Positions 1 through 14,000 of a DNA stretch of 64,000 nucleotides are shown one piece after another. Under the pieces are notes generated by a model. The model saw only the letters and a program-made list of their open reading frames with translations. It made no database searches and was not told where the DNA came from. The translations under genes were made by a program, and so were the position numbers. Origin of the DNA: Timema cristinae (Eukaryota; Arthropoda; Insecta; Phasmatodea; Timematidae). The stretch lies in assembly GCA_039000515.1 (NCBI GenBank), contig JBCFYV010000935.1:65443109-65507108 (forward strand), read 5' to 3'. Positions within the stretch are counted from its first letter, which is position 1, and each line of letters opens with the position of its first letter.

Positions 1-402
1 GAGTTACATTAGTGATGTCATTCGAAGAGACAACAAATGCAACTGATGAATGATCTCAAACAAGGAAAGAAGATGAAGGTTAAGGATATAAAAAAGGAAA
101 CTGTTTATATAATACATGCTAATGGACTCAATTTGGATAAGAAAACAAACCTGTCGAAAGGCAAAACTAATGAAATATAATGTGTCAATTATTTGAGAAC
201 ACAACAAAATAAAGGGAATGAATGGAAATATAAGTTTAGAAAAGAGTTAAAAAAAACCAAAGTCTGGTAATAGAACTTAAGTTAACATATATTCTTGATG
301 AAAGCCCATATTTGGATTGCTTTTATTAACAGACATGATATAATTTGACACAAAAGAAATGAGAGGCAGTCATATACCAACAGTTAAATGGGGAATACTT
401 AT

Positions 403-645
403 GTGCTGGGGTTTGGGTTCAATCCTCGGTCCCGGCACAGATTTATCTGATTTCCAAACCCTTCCTTCACCTCTGACAAGACATCTTGTGAATGTGGGGA
501 ATGCCAGGCCTCCACCATGGTTCGGATTCCACGTTAAACTGTAGGTCCTTCATTTCATATCACAATCACCCTACCATTACACATTAGCTAAGTGCATATA
601 ACCCGAACGGGTAGTAAGACACGGTGCTATAATAATAATAATAAA
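403..645 (+). mobile_element. SINE-A copy, 5'-truncated
   Basis: It starts near the tRNA-like B box (GGGTTCAATCCTCGG), continues through the SINE-A body, and ends in the shared tail (AACCCGAACGGGTAGTAAGA...) followed by an (AAT)n run. The rest of 1-799 is AT-rich sequence in which I see no gene. Confidence 0.8.
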
Positions 646-799
646 AGGAGCTACAAGCTAACCATTCACAGCAAACACATGCTGTATGCTAAGTTCATAT
701 TACTGAGCTTAACCTTTAAAAATATCTCGGCTACAGTTCGATTCAGCTAGGAAGAAATATTTTGACTGTTACAAAAGTTAATAAAACAATTTTCAAATA

Positions 800-1345
800 C
801 AGTAGACTGTTGATAATTTCGGACTAATTGGGTAAGAAACCAGTCCAGATTTACTTTTTGTCCGAATTTTCGAAAATACAGTATAAAACACACACACACA
901 TATATATATATACTTTATGTATATGTACTGCATATTTATATATATCTATATTAAACAAAGAACTTACACATTTTTTGGTTGCTAAATACTATAAAATCTG
1001 AAGGAATATAATAAAGTAAAATATAACAACAAAAAATGTCTCCAATCACTAGCAAAAATATCGTAAAAACAGTATGACCCAGCAACGAACTGAACAGGAA
1101 CTGACTGCTAGGCACATTGTGTGTGTTGACGATTGTTGTGACTCCCCACCCCTCCCGCATTCATTCCAACATCCAGAATCCGATATACGGGGGCGACACA
1201 TAGATGTCAGGCTCCATTTACCGCTCTATTGAAATCTTGAATATTGATACCACTGATGTTATTGTTACTATTGATATTTCTTTCTTGGCAATCCAGATTA
1301 TCGACGACCCGGTTTTTTGACGTCAAAATTATTGACAATCTACTG
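800..1345. mobile_element. Pogo/Tigger-like MITE
   Basis: The two ends are inverted copies of one another over about 25 bp: CAGTAGACTGTTGATAATTT on the left and, read from the right on the other strand, CAGTAGATTGTCAATAATTT. A TA dinucleotide sits immediately outside both ends (798-799 and 1346-1347), the target duplication typical of Tc1/mariner/pogo elements. The 546-bp interior encodes no transposase, so it is non-autonomous. The assignment to pogo/Tigger rests on the TIR resemblance and the TA site. Confidence 0.75.
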
Positions 1346-1672
1346 TATTCATATGTCAAATCATGGGATCTTTAACTGTCATTTATGAGAGAAAGAATCA
1401 ATACCAAAACAATAATACTAATAAAAGTTAAATGTTGTCCACAAAAATGTTTATGTATGTTTTTTTAGAGGTTTTTACTAGCAGAACTCTCCTATTGTAA
1501 AACCACAAGTAAAAAAGTATTTTGGTGGGATTTTTTTTCAAGTACTTAACATTCTATGGTTGTTGTATTTGGAGCCTACTCTAAAAACCCAGCCAACAAT
1601 ACAAATTTAGCGCCTAAGCACTCTTGGCCGCTAGTAGGGTCGGCCACACAAACCACACACAATGTAATTTAC

Positions 1673-4571
1673 CTTAAGTTTGACACGCCCATTGTTTTCT
1701 ATGTAGATAAGTTGGTACTGATGCTGCTGTTGCCAGCGTCTGAAACACGACTTTAGGTTCACATCTCGCAAGAGGAACGCATGGCCACGCATGAGGTCTC
1801 GGGACAGGAAGCACGTGTTGGGCCCGCCATGCATCGTGGCATACAGCAGGAATGGATCATCTTGAGATCTTCATAATAAAACAGAACCGACTTTAGAGAC
1901 ATGGAAACATTGACATTGCAGTTTAAACAATAACATTATTTATTTCACCGATAAAACAAATAATTCCCCGGGTCTATCAAGAAACTTACCACCGACAATA
2001 GTTCACTCTTTTATGTTACTATAAAAAAATACCAATCTTTACATTTGTGTCTCAATTACACTAATTAATTTTAATTGAGTGTAAAGGTTTGTCTCGAGGC
2101 TCCTTTGGTGTGCCTTTCGTATATTAAAATATATCTAAAAAAATCTTTAGCAGTTTATTTTGGGTGAATGATCAAAGTAGATTAAAAACAAATAGGATGA
2201 TTTAAATTCACCAGCTACAATGCAATATTAAAAATATGTTGAACGATTACACAGTTCGTTACACACCCACTGTTTTCTGACATTCCTCCAATAATTACTA
2301 AGTAATAGTGCATTTACACTTACATATTTTGAGCGAAAAACACTTGAGCATTGCTGTGCACGTAATCCATGTATCTGCGAGGCCAGGACAACATGTGTTT
2401 CCTTCCGAGCAGTAGCACCCGTTGCGACCGGCTGACAAAATGTCTGACCACCGATTGCAGCTGAAATATCGACAAGAGAGTTAATAGTTTTGATGAAACA
2501 AAGATGTCAACTATACGCTGAAGAGGTTTAACATGAAACTGTTATTGTTGCGCAGGGGCAAAACAGCATGTATGCATGCGCAGGCTAGTTCAAGGAGATG
2601 CCAACAATACCAGTTATGTCGAGGAGTAGTGTGGTGCTTACTATCTTTTTAAAAAAAAAACATTTTTACTCTATAAAAAATGAATAGTAAACAAAATTAT
2701 TCCCAACTTGTCACCTGACAGTGTACTAGATTTTGACAACGTGCTCTTCCCCAACATTCAATTAGACCCACCATCGAAATCTTCGTGTAAAATAGTGATA
2801 TTTAATTGGTTGGAGCAACAACATATTTCCTTCTGTAATACTTGAAATACATTCACTTATTCGAATGCACAGACAACGATTTAAGGGCCTATATGACAGA
2901 CACACTACTAACAAAGTATGAACATTCTGTCCTAAAACTACCCCCATTCAATCCCGATCTCAACCCCGTAGAATTGATATGGGAACTGGTAAAGGAACTA
3001 CATTTCTAATAAGAACGTTACATTCAATGTAAACACCGTTATGAGCCTAGCGGAGGAAAAATTTAACTCTATATAAAAGGGGGGATGCGCAAGCACAAAG
3101 AAAATTTAAGAAGACTACTTTAAATCAGAGTAAAGGATTGATGAGGTATCCGATTGTATTATCATCCACTTGGAGGACGATTCGTCAAACGACCGCACCA
3201 ATAGAAACATTCTGGGGCGGGGGAGTGATGGCGATAATATGAGTGTTGTGGAAACTTTTGAAGATATATAGGATAAGTAGAACATGTTTGTGTCTGGGAT
3301 AGTAGCGGAGAATGTCTCGCACCTAAGAGAAAGAAACACTCTTATCTACCCCCACCACATCCCTCTCTCTCGCACCTTCCACCCCTACTTGTAAAACCTC
3401 ACCAGTAGTACCATATCCATAGATTTAACCACAGTGTTTAAAAGAAATGTACCAGCATTAGAATAGAGAGTGGATGTAAAAAAAATTGGCTCAAAGTGCA
3501 TGCAGCCAAGATTTTAACCCAAACCTTCTCTCATAAGGCCATATAGTCTATTGCAAGACCGACTCCTTAGACCATGTGACCACTGGTGTGTATTTCAAAT
3601 ATAAATACTTTCTAATTGAAACTGGTTTTTTATTTTCTCCGTTTATCAGTAAGAATTTTAGAGTAGATGTAACCACATTTGCATGGGGGAAGAGGGGGGT
3701 GGGGGGGGGGGGGGGAGAGTAGGAAACTTCTTGAGAAAAAAACAGCACGCCCTCAGTTCACCCGAGAAAGATTCAAACCCCAATCTTCCTGTCAGCAGCT
3801 ATCAAGCCAAACATAAAGAATGGCGCAATAGACCACGACTATATGACTAGTGTACCTCGTAGCTCTAACCAGGACCCGTGATCTCAAGCTCACCATGTCG
3901 GAAAATATCCTGGGATTCCCCTTGGAAACCCCTGCGCTGTACGCGACATTCAAGCCATCGATGACTACATCGAAAGGTTGTGACCTCTGGAGGAACATCT
4001 TGAAATCTTGAAGTTCTTCGGGGCTCGTCTTGACGAACACGTTCGAACCAATGACAACCTCTTTCATGAATGCGTCACGTAGATCTTCAAACTCTTTTTT
4101 TGTTAGTTTTACTGGGAGGAGATGTTTCCGACAAGACTTACACTCACCTCTAGAAAAAAAAGAAAGAAAAAAAATCAGCTCAAGAGTCAACATTCTCTTG
4201 AACTAATAAAGGACAAGACTTGGATATTAAGTGCAGAATTTAATGTAATTAAGATAAATTAAGACAATGAATATACCCTCCTTGGTGGCCGCGTGGTCTA
4301 ACACACTACCCTCACAGTAGAAAAGACTGCCAACGACGGGGAAATCAAGGTTCGAATCTCGGCTGAGAGTAGCGACGGTTTTTACCAAAATGGCTTTCCA
4401 TTCTCCCTCCACGCAAATGTGGGCACACTTCCTCTAAAAATATAACATTCCTCATCCCTAAAACTATTAACATAATTAGTACATGCAGCTACCAAATCAG
4501 GTTCATGAAAAACTACATATGCTCTTTGTACAGGCTTTCGGAAACAATATTTTAATAATAATAACAATATT

Positions 4572-4605
<34 letters not shown>

Positions 4606-6045
4606 CCTAATGTTGTTTCTTAATTGTGTTTTAACCCATGAGTTGCATAATATACATGGAATAGGACTGCAATTAACAGTACCGGTATACCTATATATTA
4701 AGGAGGTAATGGAAAGAGATATTTAGACAAATAAAAGGGAATTAACACAATAGGATTATTACAATGATATTAGCATAGTTCACACTTTACGCTGCTGCCA
4801 CTGGACAAAAGAAGGGCTACTTCTTAAAGAAAATTGAACATTAAAGCTCAATTCCTCAACCCAAGTTACATTCTACCATCTAACTAAACATAACTCAAAA
4901 AATGAAAAGAGGTTTTCTTTAGATAAATAATAATTGAATGTTAATATTTACCTGGTTGTCACTGTACTAAATGAGCCCTTCCATCTGACATCACGATTCA
5001 ACAATTCAAAGAGGTTTTTAATACGTTCAGCGACATCCTCGGTCGGTCTGAGATCGTTCTGTCCCAAGAATTTAAGCATTTGTTCCAATAGATCCATTTT
5101 GGAACCAGCGTCACATTTTTGTAAGTAATCTAGCCACGCGTGATAAGCCATCGGCATCGGCCTGCGGTCGTGATGTAGCATGTCGCTCATAATATCCCAC
5201 CCCAGAGCCGCTTCCGTGTGGTCGAATGCTGCTTTCACCATCACATTGTAAGAATAGTGATTGGGAGTACACGTAACTTTGATCATTTTCAACAACTCGA
5301 CGCCTTCTTCCCAACGGTGTGTCCGTGAAAGACCAAATATAGCATTCTCAGCTGTGGTCGCATCTAATATGGAACACTTTGAGCGAATACTGTCATAGAG
5401 TGACAATATAAGGTTTTCGTCAACAATGTCATCGCAACATAGATAGCAAAGTTTCAGGAAACAAGCTTTTGTTGCTATATTTGGCTCTTCACCAAGAGAA
5501 GTCAAATGATTGAAATACGACATGCCGACATCAAATTTCTTATGACTACAACAAGCATTCATGATGATGGCATGTATGCTCGATGAGTTTATCATATTCC
5601 CCCTAGAAAGGACCTCTTCTGTTATCGCTTTCCAATCCGCGCTACCTAAGGGTTTTCCTGCCGTGACGATGTTATGAATTATGGGAGCCTGTTCATTTTC
5701 CCTCCTGTTTCCAACAAACTCATTTGACAGTGTTTCTTCTTCCTTGTTTAACCTCTCCTCGGTAATCCATTCTTTATCTTCTTTACGTGTATCACGTCGG
5801 TTTGATGCTATTGGCCGAGAAGAATACAAACGTGCTATTGTGTTCACAGTTTTACGAGAACCCACAAACAATTGAGGTTTGAGATTGTTAATAGCTTGGG
5901 TAGCCCTGGAAAGAATACACTTTTTAGCCACGTTACTCACTTGTGGAGTTATAATATAAGATGACGCAAAATGAACAATTTGTTGAAATGTGAAAAAAGG
6001 GGCTGTTTTAACAGCTGAAGTCACTTTAGTTATTTTGCATGACAT
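1673..6045 (-). CDS. PRORP: Mitochondrial ribonuclease P catalytic subunit (PRORP/MRPP3), 3' end missing
   Basis: Protein-only RNase P nuclease that cleaves 5' leaders from mitochondrial pre-tRNAs. Exons are 4952-6045, 3894-4149, 2324-2460 and 1673-1868; all junctions are GT-AG and the phases agree (for example AG+A gives Arg before GECKSCRKHL). About 561 residues are visible. The N-terminus is basic and hydroxylated, like a matrix-targeting peptide, and is followed by PPR-like helical repeats. Exon 2 carries zinc-site cysteines (ECKSC) and the NYN metallonuclease start DVVIDGLNVAYSAG. Exon 4 holds the other acidic residues, in SQDDPFLLYAT and LSRDLMRGH. The frame is open at a consensus donor after position 1673, so the final exon (in the family, a His-Ile/Val-Pro-Tyr and cysteine-containing tail) lies lower in the window, unrecognised, or off its left edge. 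No frame break was seen in this gene. Confidence 0.93.
2780..3200 (+). mobile_element. Degenerate DDE transposase relic (IS630/Tc1-mariner superfamily)
   Basis: Lying in a PRORP intron on the opposite strand, 2926-3001 reads LPPFNPDLNPVELIW, the conserved C-terminal part of DDE_3 transposases. After a frame change it continues as NVTFNVNTVMSLAEEKF and then a short acidic tail (HLEDDSSND). Stops and frame changes show it is dead. Confidence 0.7.
4280..4490 (+). mobile_element. SINE-C copy in PRORP intron 1
   Basis: tRNA-like head (A-box-like GTGGCCGCGTGGTCTAA, B-box AGGTTCGAATCTCGG), then the SINE-C body. The shared 3' tail is not preserved. Confidence 0.75.
4551..4603. repeat. (TAA)n microsatellite
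   Basis: Imperfect run of TAA/AAT units in a PRORP intron, next to a SINE-C copy. Confidence 0.85.
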
Positions 6046-6976
6046 CGTCGATAAATGTTAATAAGCGCCAAAAATATAAATAGAACTTCCCGATTTTAGT
6101 CTTAAGCTTTTAAGACTGTTTTAAACCAATAAACGTGGTGACTGGTATTAAAAACATTAGTCTTATATTGAACCAGGTGGCTAAAGATAAAAGTGGATTG
6201 TCCTAATCCAAACTATTTACGTCCCAAGAAATCAAATCAAAAGTGAAAACCTCATGAACCTCCTTAAAATCACATCTAGGACTTATGTATGCCAAAGCTA
6301 AAAGATATAGTGCTTGTTTCTTGGTTTTTAGCTTCGGGCAGAGAATGTCATGCGCTGAACAATGCTAGTAGGCTACTCCAGTAGTCCTGTAAAACAAATA
6401 CAAAGCATGTTCTTGATAGAATGAATTAACAAGAGGTCTAAGTAAGAAACTGCCTGATATTACTGAAATGGACTTAAATGTTTAGTAAGACATTTCAAGT
6501 TCATGTTGGTAATACTAAGCAAGGTGCAATATTTAAGTTTTATGAAATAAATCAATATAAGTAATTCATTCCACAGTGTGATGATTTTCAGTGAGTTTAT
6601 GGTAAAAGAGAAATGAGTTTTTTTAATTGATGTTGAAAGACTGCCCAAGAGTTTGAGCGCTTTTCTCCAGAAAGTGGAATTTGCCCCTTTTAACAATCAT
6701 CAATTTGATTGTCTAGTGCTTTATTAAGTTTTAAATGAAGATAATGCTTATAAGTTAAGCCTATGTTTAATATTCTCTTGCAAAGTTAAAAATCTAACAG
6801 GTACCGATATGCATGTATGATATCAGGTGTTTAGAAATAGAACTAACTTAATGTATGTCAGATCATAAATGGCGCAGATTATAATTTAGACCCCTACTTG
6901 GTAGTTAGTTAAACTTAGGAAATGTCTGTTGGTAACAAAAAAAGGGAGATCTGTTAGGCAAGTTAAAAAGTGATTC

Positions 6977-7359
6977 ATGGTGTCTACTAAACTTAACCAA
7001 TGAAATCCCCGACCTTTTCCCTGATTTCCCTGATCATTTCCTGAAATTCCCGACTAAAAAAGTATGTCACATCCTTCTAACTCGCCCGCCCCCATTTCTC
7101 CCTTCGTTTTTCTATTAATCTTTTTTTTATAATAATAAGTTTTAATATTTGAGTTAAAATTGTTTACTAGAAGTTAAAAATATATTACACAGCAACAAAC
7201 AAAAAAATGACATTATAATTTACTGATTATTGTATTTAATATTTTGAGTAAAATATCATTTTCCCGATTTTATTGTATTTCAATTCCGACTTTTTCCGTT
7301 TTTCCCCGATCACTTCAAATTCCCGGCTAATTCCGTTTTCCCGGATGGTAGACACCCTG
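6977..7359. mobile_element. MITE with GGTGTCTAC ends
   Basis: The left end reads ATGGTGTCTACTA and the right end, on the other strand, AGGGTGTCTACCATCC. The interior has repeated TTCCCTGAT/TTCCCCGAT motifs near both ends. It resembles non-autonomous DNA elements that begin CAGGGTGTCTACC. No clear target duplication was seen. Confidence 0.5.
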
Positions 7360-7560
7360 TTATTATTTTGAGAAATGACAGTATACAGAATGTAAGAGTA
7401 GATATCAAATTGAAATTTCAAAAAAGTTTGCTGCCCTAGAGTGCTCATAAGTTAGGGAGAAATACATGCACCTACATAAAAACATACATACTTAATCCCA
7501 CCATCTCCTTATGTGGTAGGCAATAAACTGTACATATAGCTAAAAACAACAACTTGGTAC

Positions 7561-7830
7561 TTAACCCCTCCTCACTAACTTTCTCCCGAATTCCCTAGCC
7601 TTGCATACTCCCTTCGCTTCAACATCCATACTCTGAGTAATACATGCTCTTTTATTCTTAGAACAATTAATGTTTATCTTTTTTATACATTCATCAACAA
7701 TATTTAGCCACGTCTTACATGGCCAACCCTTTCCTTCCTTTTGATCCACTCTACCTTCATATATTTGCTTCGTTTCTCGGTCCACACTCATCCTCTCAAC
7801 ATGCCCAAACCAATGTAAGACACTTCTTTC
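7561..7830 (-). mobile_element. LINE reverse-transcriptase C-terminal fragment
   Basis: On the minus strand it reads RMSVDRETKQIYEGRVDQ followed by KGWPCKTWLNIVDECIKK, the region downstream of the RT domain in many non-LTR elements. A near-identical copy at 23787-24335 carries a SINE insertion, so this copy shows the empty site (AAGCAAATATATGAAGGTAG). Confidence 0.8.
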
Positions 7831-8893
7831 ACACTAACCTATTGAGTTCCCTTTCAAACCACTCTTTTAGAATCCATTCCAAGAAGCAAGGGATAGATAA
7901 TGAATATTCAAAATTAACAAAAGAGAAAAGGGAAGCAAAATTACATTGAGTATAGAGTTCTAGTGAATTGATCTTAGATATATTTATCAATACAAAAATG
8001 AAGGCAAGTGCCATATTCGGAAATAAATAGAAAATATATGATTATATGACTCCATATAATTCCATTAAATTGATGTGTGAATCTGAAATAAAATTATGAT
8101 TTATATTTGCTATCCTTTCTATTTACCCCATCTTAGCTCGTTTTCAAAATATCATTTGCTTAAAAAAAGATGATAAACAAGCATATTTTAAACATATTAT
8201 TGAATATAAAATACTTAAAAGACTACGTCTGCTAAGTTTGTTTATTTATATTTTTTTTAAAGCCAGAGATATATATTTTATGTAGGAGATTGGTAAGCAA
8301 AATTACTCTAGGTAAGTCGCTCTATCTAGCGAGGAATACTATAAGTAAGTCCGGTAAATTATCCACCGTCGCAGCTACAAATACAAGCTCGCTAAATATT
8401 GAGTAGAGCCATCTTTGCGCATGACACTGCCATCTAGCGATATAATGGATAACTTTTAGGAGATTATGATCCTGCATCGGTAGTTCGTTTGGTAAATTAT
8501 ATAAATCTTATTTTTTCTAATGTAAAATGAAAATATGTACAAACTTAAAATAAAGTATCAAACAAAATACTCTAATAAATTCTTTTTAGCTCTTTAAGGA
8601 ATATATTTTGAAAACATATTTTTCTTTTTTCTTACCATTAGATTTAACAGCATTTTAATCTATTTCTACAAGAAATACAGTATTTAATGAAGTAAAGGGT
8701 TGTAATTTAAAAAAAAGGTGAATAAAAATACTCATAATAATTATTATCATTTTTAATAATCAAATTTACCTAGGTTGACAATATAAAATTATTTTGGAAG
8801 ACATCACAAGGAAACACACAAAAGATTGACCAATTTAATTAACAGATAAAATATGTTTATTGTTATGTTGGAATGTAAAAATCATTAAAATAT

Positions 8894-8899
8894 TTTATT
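8894..8899 (-). terminator. Probable poly(A) signal of SLC15
   Basis: AATAAA on the minus strand, about 120 nt downstream of the SLC15 stop codon. Confidence 0.55.
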
Positions 8900-9018
8900 C
8901 AACTCAAAACTCAATGTATTAAAGTATTACCATAATATATTACAATAAAAAATAAGTTATTCTCTTGATGTAGATTCAGAAACATGCAAAAGAGGTAGAC
9001 TTTCACTTGTACCAGCGC

Positions 9019-10948
9019 CTAGAAATAAAGCGGAAGAGCCATCCGGCTCGATGCGGACAAATTTGTAGCCCACCACAAGAAACAGAAAATAATCATTCCA
9101 ATAAACGTCAGAGTAGCAAACAAGAAAAACTCATAAGTCTGAAACATAAAGACAATATAAACCATTAATGATTAAAAAAGAAAACAAAATCTTAGAAAAA
9201 AAAAAGCAACATGAGTTGCAACCAACCCACTATACACAAAAACAGTATAAATTACATAAACATAAAAAATTAGAAATGTTTCATGACCTGTCTATTATCT
9301 CAGCAAGTAGATATACCAGATTCGACTCCCAGCATAGTCGAAGAAAAATATTATTGGTGAAATTGGGGCTTCCCGTTTCATGGCGATTAATTGATGTTTA
9401 GAGAATTAGGTTTTGCGTTAATTCTATATTTAAGATATTATTGTTATTCGTAAACACAAAGTCATTAACCCCAAAGAAAACATAAATTTAAATAACCCCA
9501 GTAAAATCCCTTTAGGGGAGAATAAATATAAATAATACACACACTAAGAACAGCAACTGAACGCACTAAATAAATTAGAAAATACATATACTAAAAAAAA
9601 CAATACCTAAAAGCTCTAAAAATAAATCTTGAGATGAGACAATTAACGAATAAGCCACTTTATAAGAGTGAGACTCAAATGTAATTCAAAAGATTTGCTC
9701 GAATATTAAATCTTGAGTAAACAAATAAGGTGAATAGGGGCAACAGTCCCCAGAACGGGTACACAAGGACTGTCTATAATTAAAAATATCTTGTTATGGA
9801 CAGGGATTGAAGCCCACTTAAGTTCCAGGTGCGTAGGACCCCAAAACAAATATATCCCTTTAGATATAATTAAGCTAGTTTGTAAGTCTTGTGCTGATAT
9901 AATCAGTTCATTTAAAATGTGAATGTTGAATATCTCAAAACTAAATAAAAATAAATCACTGTTTTAAATTGTTGATAAAATTTTTACGGTCGAACCTGAC
10001 TGCTACATAATCCAGCTTGAGTGACAATAACCACCAGCAAGTTTCCCGCAGCTACACTCAAATACCACGCTGCCAAAGTTACCGTCCTCATACTTTTAGG
10101 AGCCTGAAAGGTAAAAAAAAAGAAAAAAAATAGTATTTATAATATATATTTGGAAGAAGTTACAGGAAAGGTAGATAAAAAACAAATAAAAGGAAGGTAC
10201 CAGTATGCCTTTTACAACGAAAAGAATAACACAGTGTAAACGTTGCACTGCTGCCATTGGACAAAGAGGTAATGGTTGTTCTCTTGAAGAGTCTTTTTCC
10301 GTTGATGATAATGATCCATCTTTTATTTGTACTGTCACTAATGATTTTTTATTACAATCATAAAGGTAAAAATAGCACACACACACACATATATTTTTTT
10401 TTCTTTGGTGCCCTGTTTGTACTTAATATTACATTCCCTTGCATAAAATTCACTACTTGTCGAAATGGTGAACATACCTGTGTGAAAGAAAACTGCAGTC
10501 CTGCGATGACGAACATGACCTCGGACACTGAAATGAGGACGTACTGGGGAAGCAGCCAGACCATGTGTATAGTGTTAGGTGGTGTCATCTCGTACAACTT
10601 CGAGAACTTACGGGATAGAGATAAACAAACATCAATATACACGAGATACAAAATTGTGTCCTTAAAATATCTGCGTTAAAAAAAAAATGGAAGAGAAATT
10701 CCATTCTATAAATGAATCATTTTTGTTTTGATATGAATATATACATACCTATTTTTTATCACCACGTCTTACTACCTGTTCAGGTTATATTAGGTATATT
10801 ATACATTATTTAATATAATGTGGTATAGGGTAATAGTTAGGCATCCTTTTATTAACAAGCTATATTTGTAGTTGTGTCAATCCAAAATATTATTTCTTTT
10901 GAGTTCTAGTACAAAGATACGGGGCTTAGAGTAATAGTAATAATTGTA

Positions 10949-11001
<53 letters not shown>

Positions 11002-14000
11002 AATGATGATGATAATAATATTGCACATGTGGGCTGCTTCATGCACCCAGTTTGGTGGAAAAATATAACCGGTACAAATGTGCCTTTGCCCAAGGGACGT
11101 CAAATTTTCTATACATAATCCTTTCGTGGATGATCTTTCCATGTCGAGACGAGATATGGTGATAGTGATTGAGGGTTATTTGTGATATTGATGGATATTT
11201 TTGATATGAGGGTATAGTGAGTTAGGGTGATTAGCTAGTATGAGGTGTAATAAATGATATTATGTGATAGTGAGTACGAGGGTGATATGAGTAATGATGT
11301 GATAGTGAGTATGAGTGATGTGAGATATGAGGTGATAGTGATATTGAGGGTGAAGTGGTTATTGAGCGTGATGTGATATGACGGGTGATAATGTGGTATG
11401 AGGTGATAGTGATATGATGTGATAGTGAGTATGATGTCGATAGTGAGTATGAGGTGAGAGGAGATGAGGGTGATAGTGAGTATGAGGGTGATAGTGAGTA
11501 TGAGAATGTGGAACCCGTGGAAACACTTAAACCGAACTTAAGTCTAACTAAACAAACCCTGATGACTGTTGGGTAGTTCCCTTTTCGGGAAAGATAGCCA
11601 AGGTACCAGCCGGGAATCGAACCTGAGACCCCTAAGCTAATATCCAGGTTCACTGACCTCTACATCACGGGGCCGGTTAGGGCTTACAGTAATTACAGTA
11701 ATGAACAATATTGCCCAGAATACTCACTTCAACACTGTAATCAATTTCTTGTATCACCAATGAATAGACAGCCCCAAGCTCTGTGTATATTTCTCCTTGG
11801 TAAGTGGTAGGGATACTCTTTGAAAATGATAAACTATAATTGTATCTGAAATATGAAACATATTCTGTTACCTATGTTTTTTTACGACAACATTAAATAA
11901 CCACGATACAGTGAACAATGATACCAGAGACACATAATGGCTGACCTTCCAGGATCAAGTTCCCAGTAAATGGAAGAACTTAGTTTCTTGTTGGGAACAT
12001 GGAAAGTGTGGTTTGACAATACTCCGCCGTGTATATTTACCGTTATATTTTTGTTCGATGGAGAACTTTGAAGCAACAGTACCCTGACAAAAAACAAACA
12101 AAAAATAAACATAAACATCAGTGTGAAATAATTTCATCTGGAAGTACTATTTACAAAATAATTTATTTGTGTGTATTTTGGGAAACTCAATGGCCATTGG
12201 TACACCAATTTAGATTGTGTTTTGTTCAAATAATCAGATAGCCATAGTCTATTATTATTTATTATTATTATTATTTAGCACTGCGTCTTACTACCCATTC
12301 GGGTTATAAGCTTTAAGTACTAATTACGCTAATGGATTGGGAATTGGGAAGGTTGAATTAGAGGAAGTGAACCCGCATTTGCGTGGAGGGAGAGTGGAAA
12401 ACCATTTAGGAAAAAAAAAAAAAAGTTCACCCGACTGAGATTCGAACTCAATCTCCCCGTCTTCGGCGGTCGAGCTCAACACGACAAGCGTGTTAGCCAA
12501 CTACGCCACCGAGGCGGGTAGCCATACTCTAATGAATGACTCTGAGAACATGGTAGAGTATTGATGCACCAAGCCAAGGGCCCTGGTCTCAATTCCCATG
12601 TCTTGTCAACTAATTGAAATACGTCAGTGACATCTATATCTGTAGTCTAAGATCATTCCAACTTGATACCTAAGCTTTGGTTTCCCACTCAGAGATTTCT
12701 CAAGTTCATCGGGCTCAGCCGCTGAAACCTCCAACTTATTATTTGTAGAACTGATGATGACGGAAATCACCTGAGGAAACAAAATCCACACACAAAACAA
12801 AACACTTTGTTTAATCCGAAAGGTAAAATATTGATATGTGATTCTCGAATCCACGATTCCCTTGAATCCTATGGTATTCGAGATTCATAAGAATCTCAAA
12901 AAAGTATCTCGAATACAATTACAAAGACCTTAACTGCAAATGACAATTTTAAGCAACATTGGTAAAGGGAATTATATATACCTGTGTAGTTATGAGGTTA
13001 ACAACATCATACACACACACATAAAAGGGTGGACCAAACTATATTAATATAATTAAATTACTAGAAAAAAATGATTTTTTATCGTTTATGATGTAGTAAC
13101 TAAAATTTATACATTTTTTTTAAGATTTGATGATTCAAATTTGGATTCAAGTTTCGAAAGAAAACTAAACATTTTGATTCATTCAATAAATGATTTGACT
13201 TGTTTCTATTAAAATATTAAACAAATATGACTTAAAGGATCAATATATATTTCAGTTCACTTGCAACAGCAGAGTACGATTGATATAAGCTGCATATTTA
13301 TTGCAGATTTGACGCACCTGCAACTCGGAGGTGAGAACATTCAACCTGGCTCCCGGGACTCTAAGCTTGAGGTTGTCGCAATTTTTTGGAACAAACACAA
13401 ATATTTCGTTACTTGTGTAGTTCTTGGCGCTCACAGCCCTAAACACATAGTTCTCTGAGCTGCTTACGTTCTGAAGTTTGTTGAATGGGTTGACGACGTC
13501 AACATCACAAGGAAGCGTGTTAATGATATTAAGTTGAGCCTCGCCATACCTCGGAAGGACAGGGTATGTTTCCTGAAAACGAATTATGTCACTTTTTTTC
13601 ACAAAATAACATGATGTTAGAATCCCACCGGATAAATTAATACTGGTATAGTCAATTTTCATATAAAAGGCATTTAAAAAAATACAAACATATTTTGTTG
13701 AGAACAAAATTTACAATATTTTACTATATTATTAGTGTTATTTGTTATGTGTTTAACTGTTTATAATACCTATCAAAAGTGACAACTGAAGATCACATGA
13801 TTTGACATATGGATATGTGAAAGTTGATCTAATGACTTTTTTTAGCTGTCAGATAAGGTTCTTCATATGAAAATTGGACTTAAATTATAAATCCTATCTG
13901 TTATTATTTGATGACTACACTGCTATAAAAAGAGAGATATTTTTACTAAAATCCTGAACTCATCTCGGTTGCTTATTTTTATAACATATTTAGAGCTATT

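Larger units (their letters stand above)
6046..9018. other. Intergenic region between PRORP and SLC15
   Basis: AT-rich. It contains a MITE-like element (6977-7359), a LINE fragment (7561-7830) and the SLC15 3' UTR side. The rest shows no conserved coding sequence. Confidence 0.6.

Noticed and set aside
951..1160. Candidate last exon of PRORP
   Set aside because: It lies inside the pogo-like MITE and lacks the family C-terminal motif.
10906..11142. Open frame with a long poly-isoleucine tract
   Set aside because: It is a translation of the (GAT)n microsatellite.
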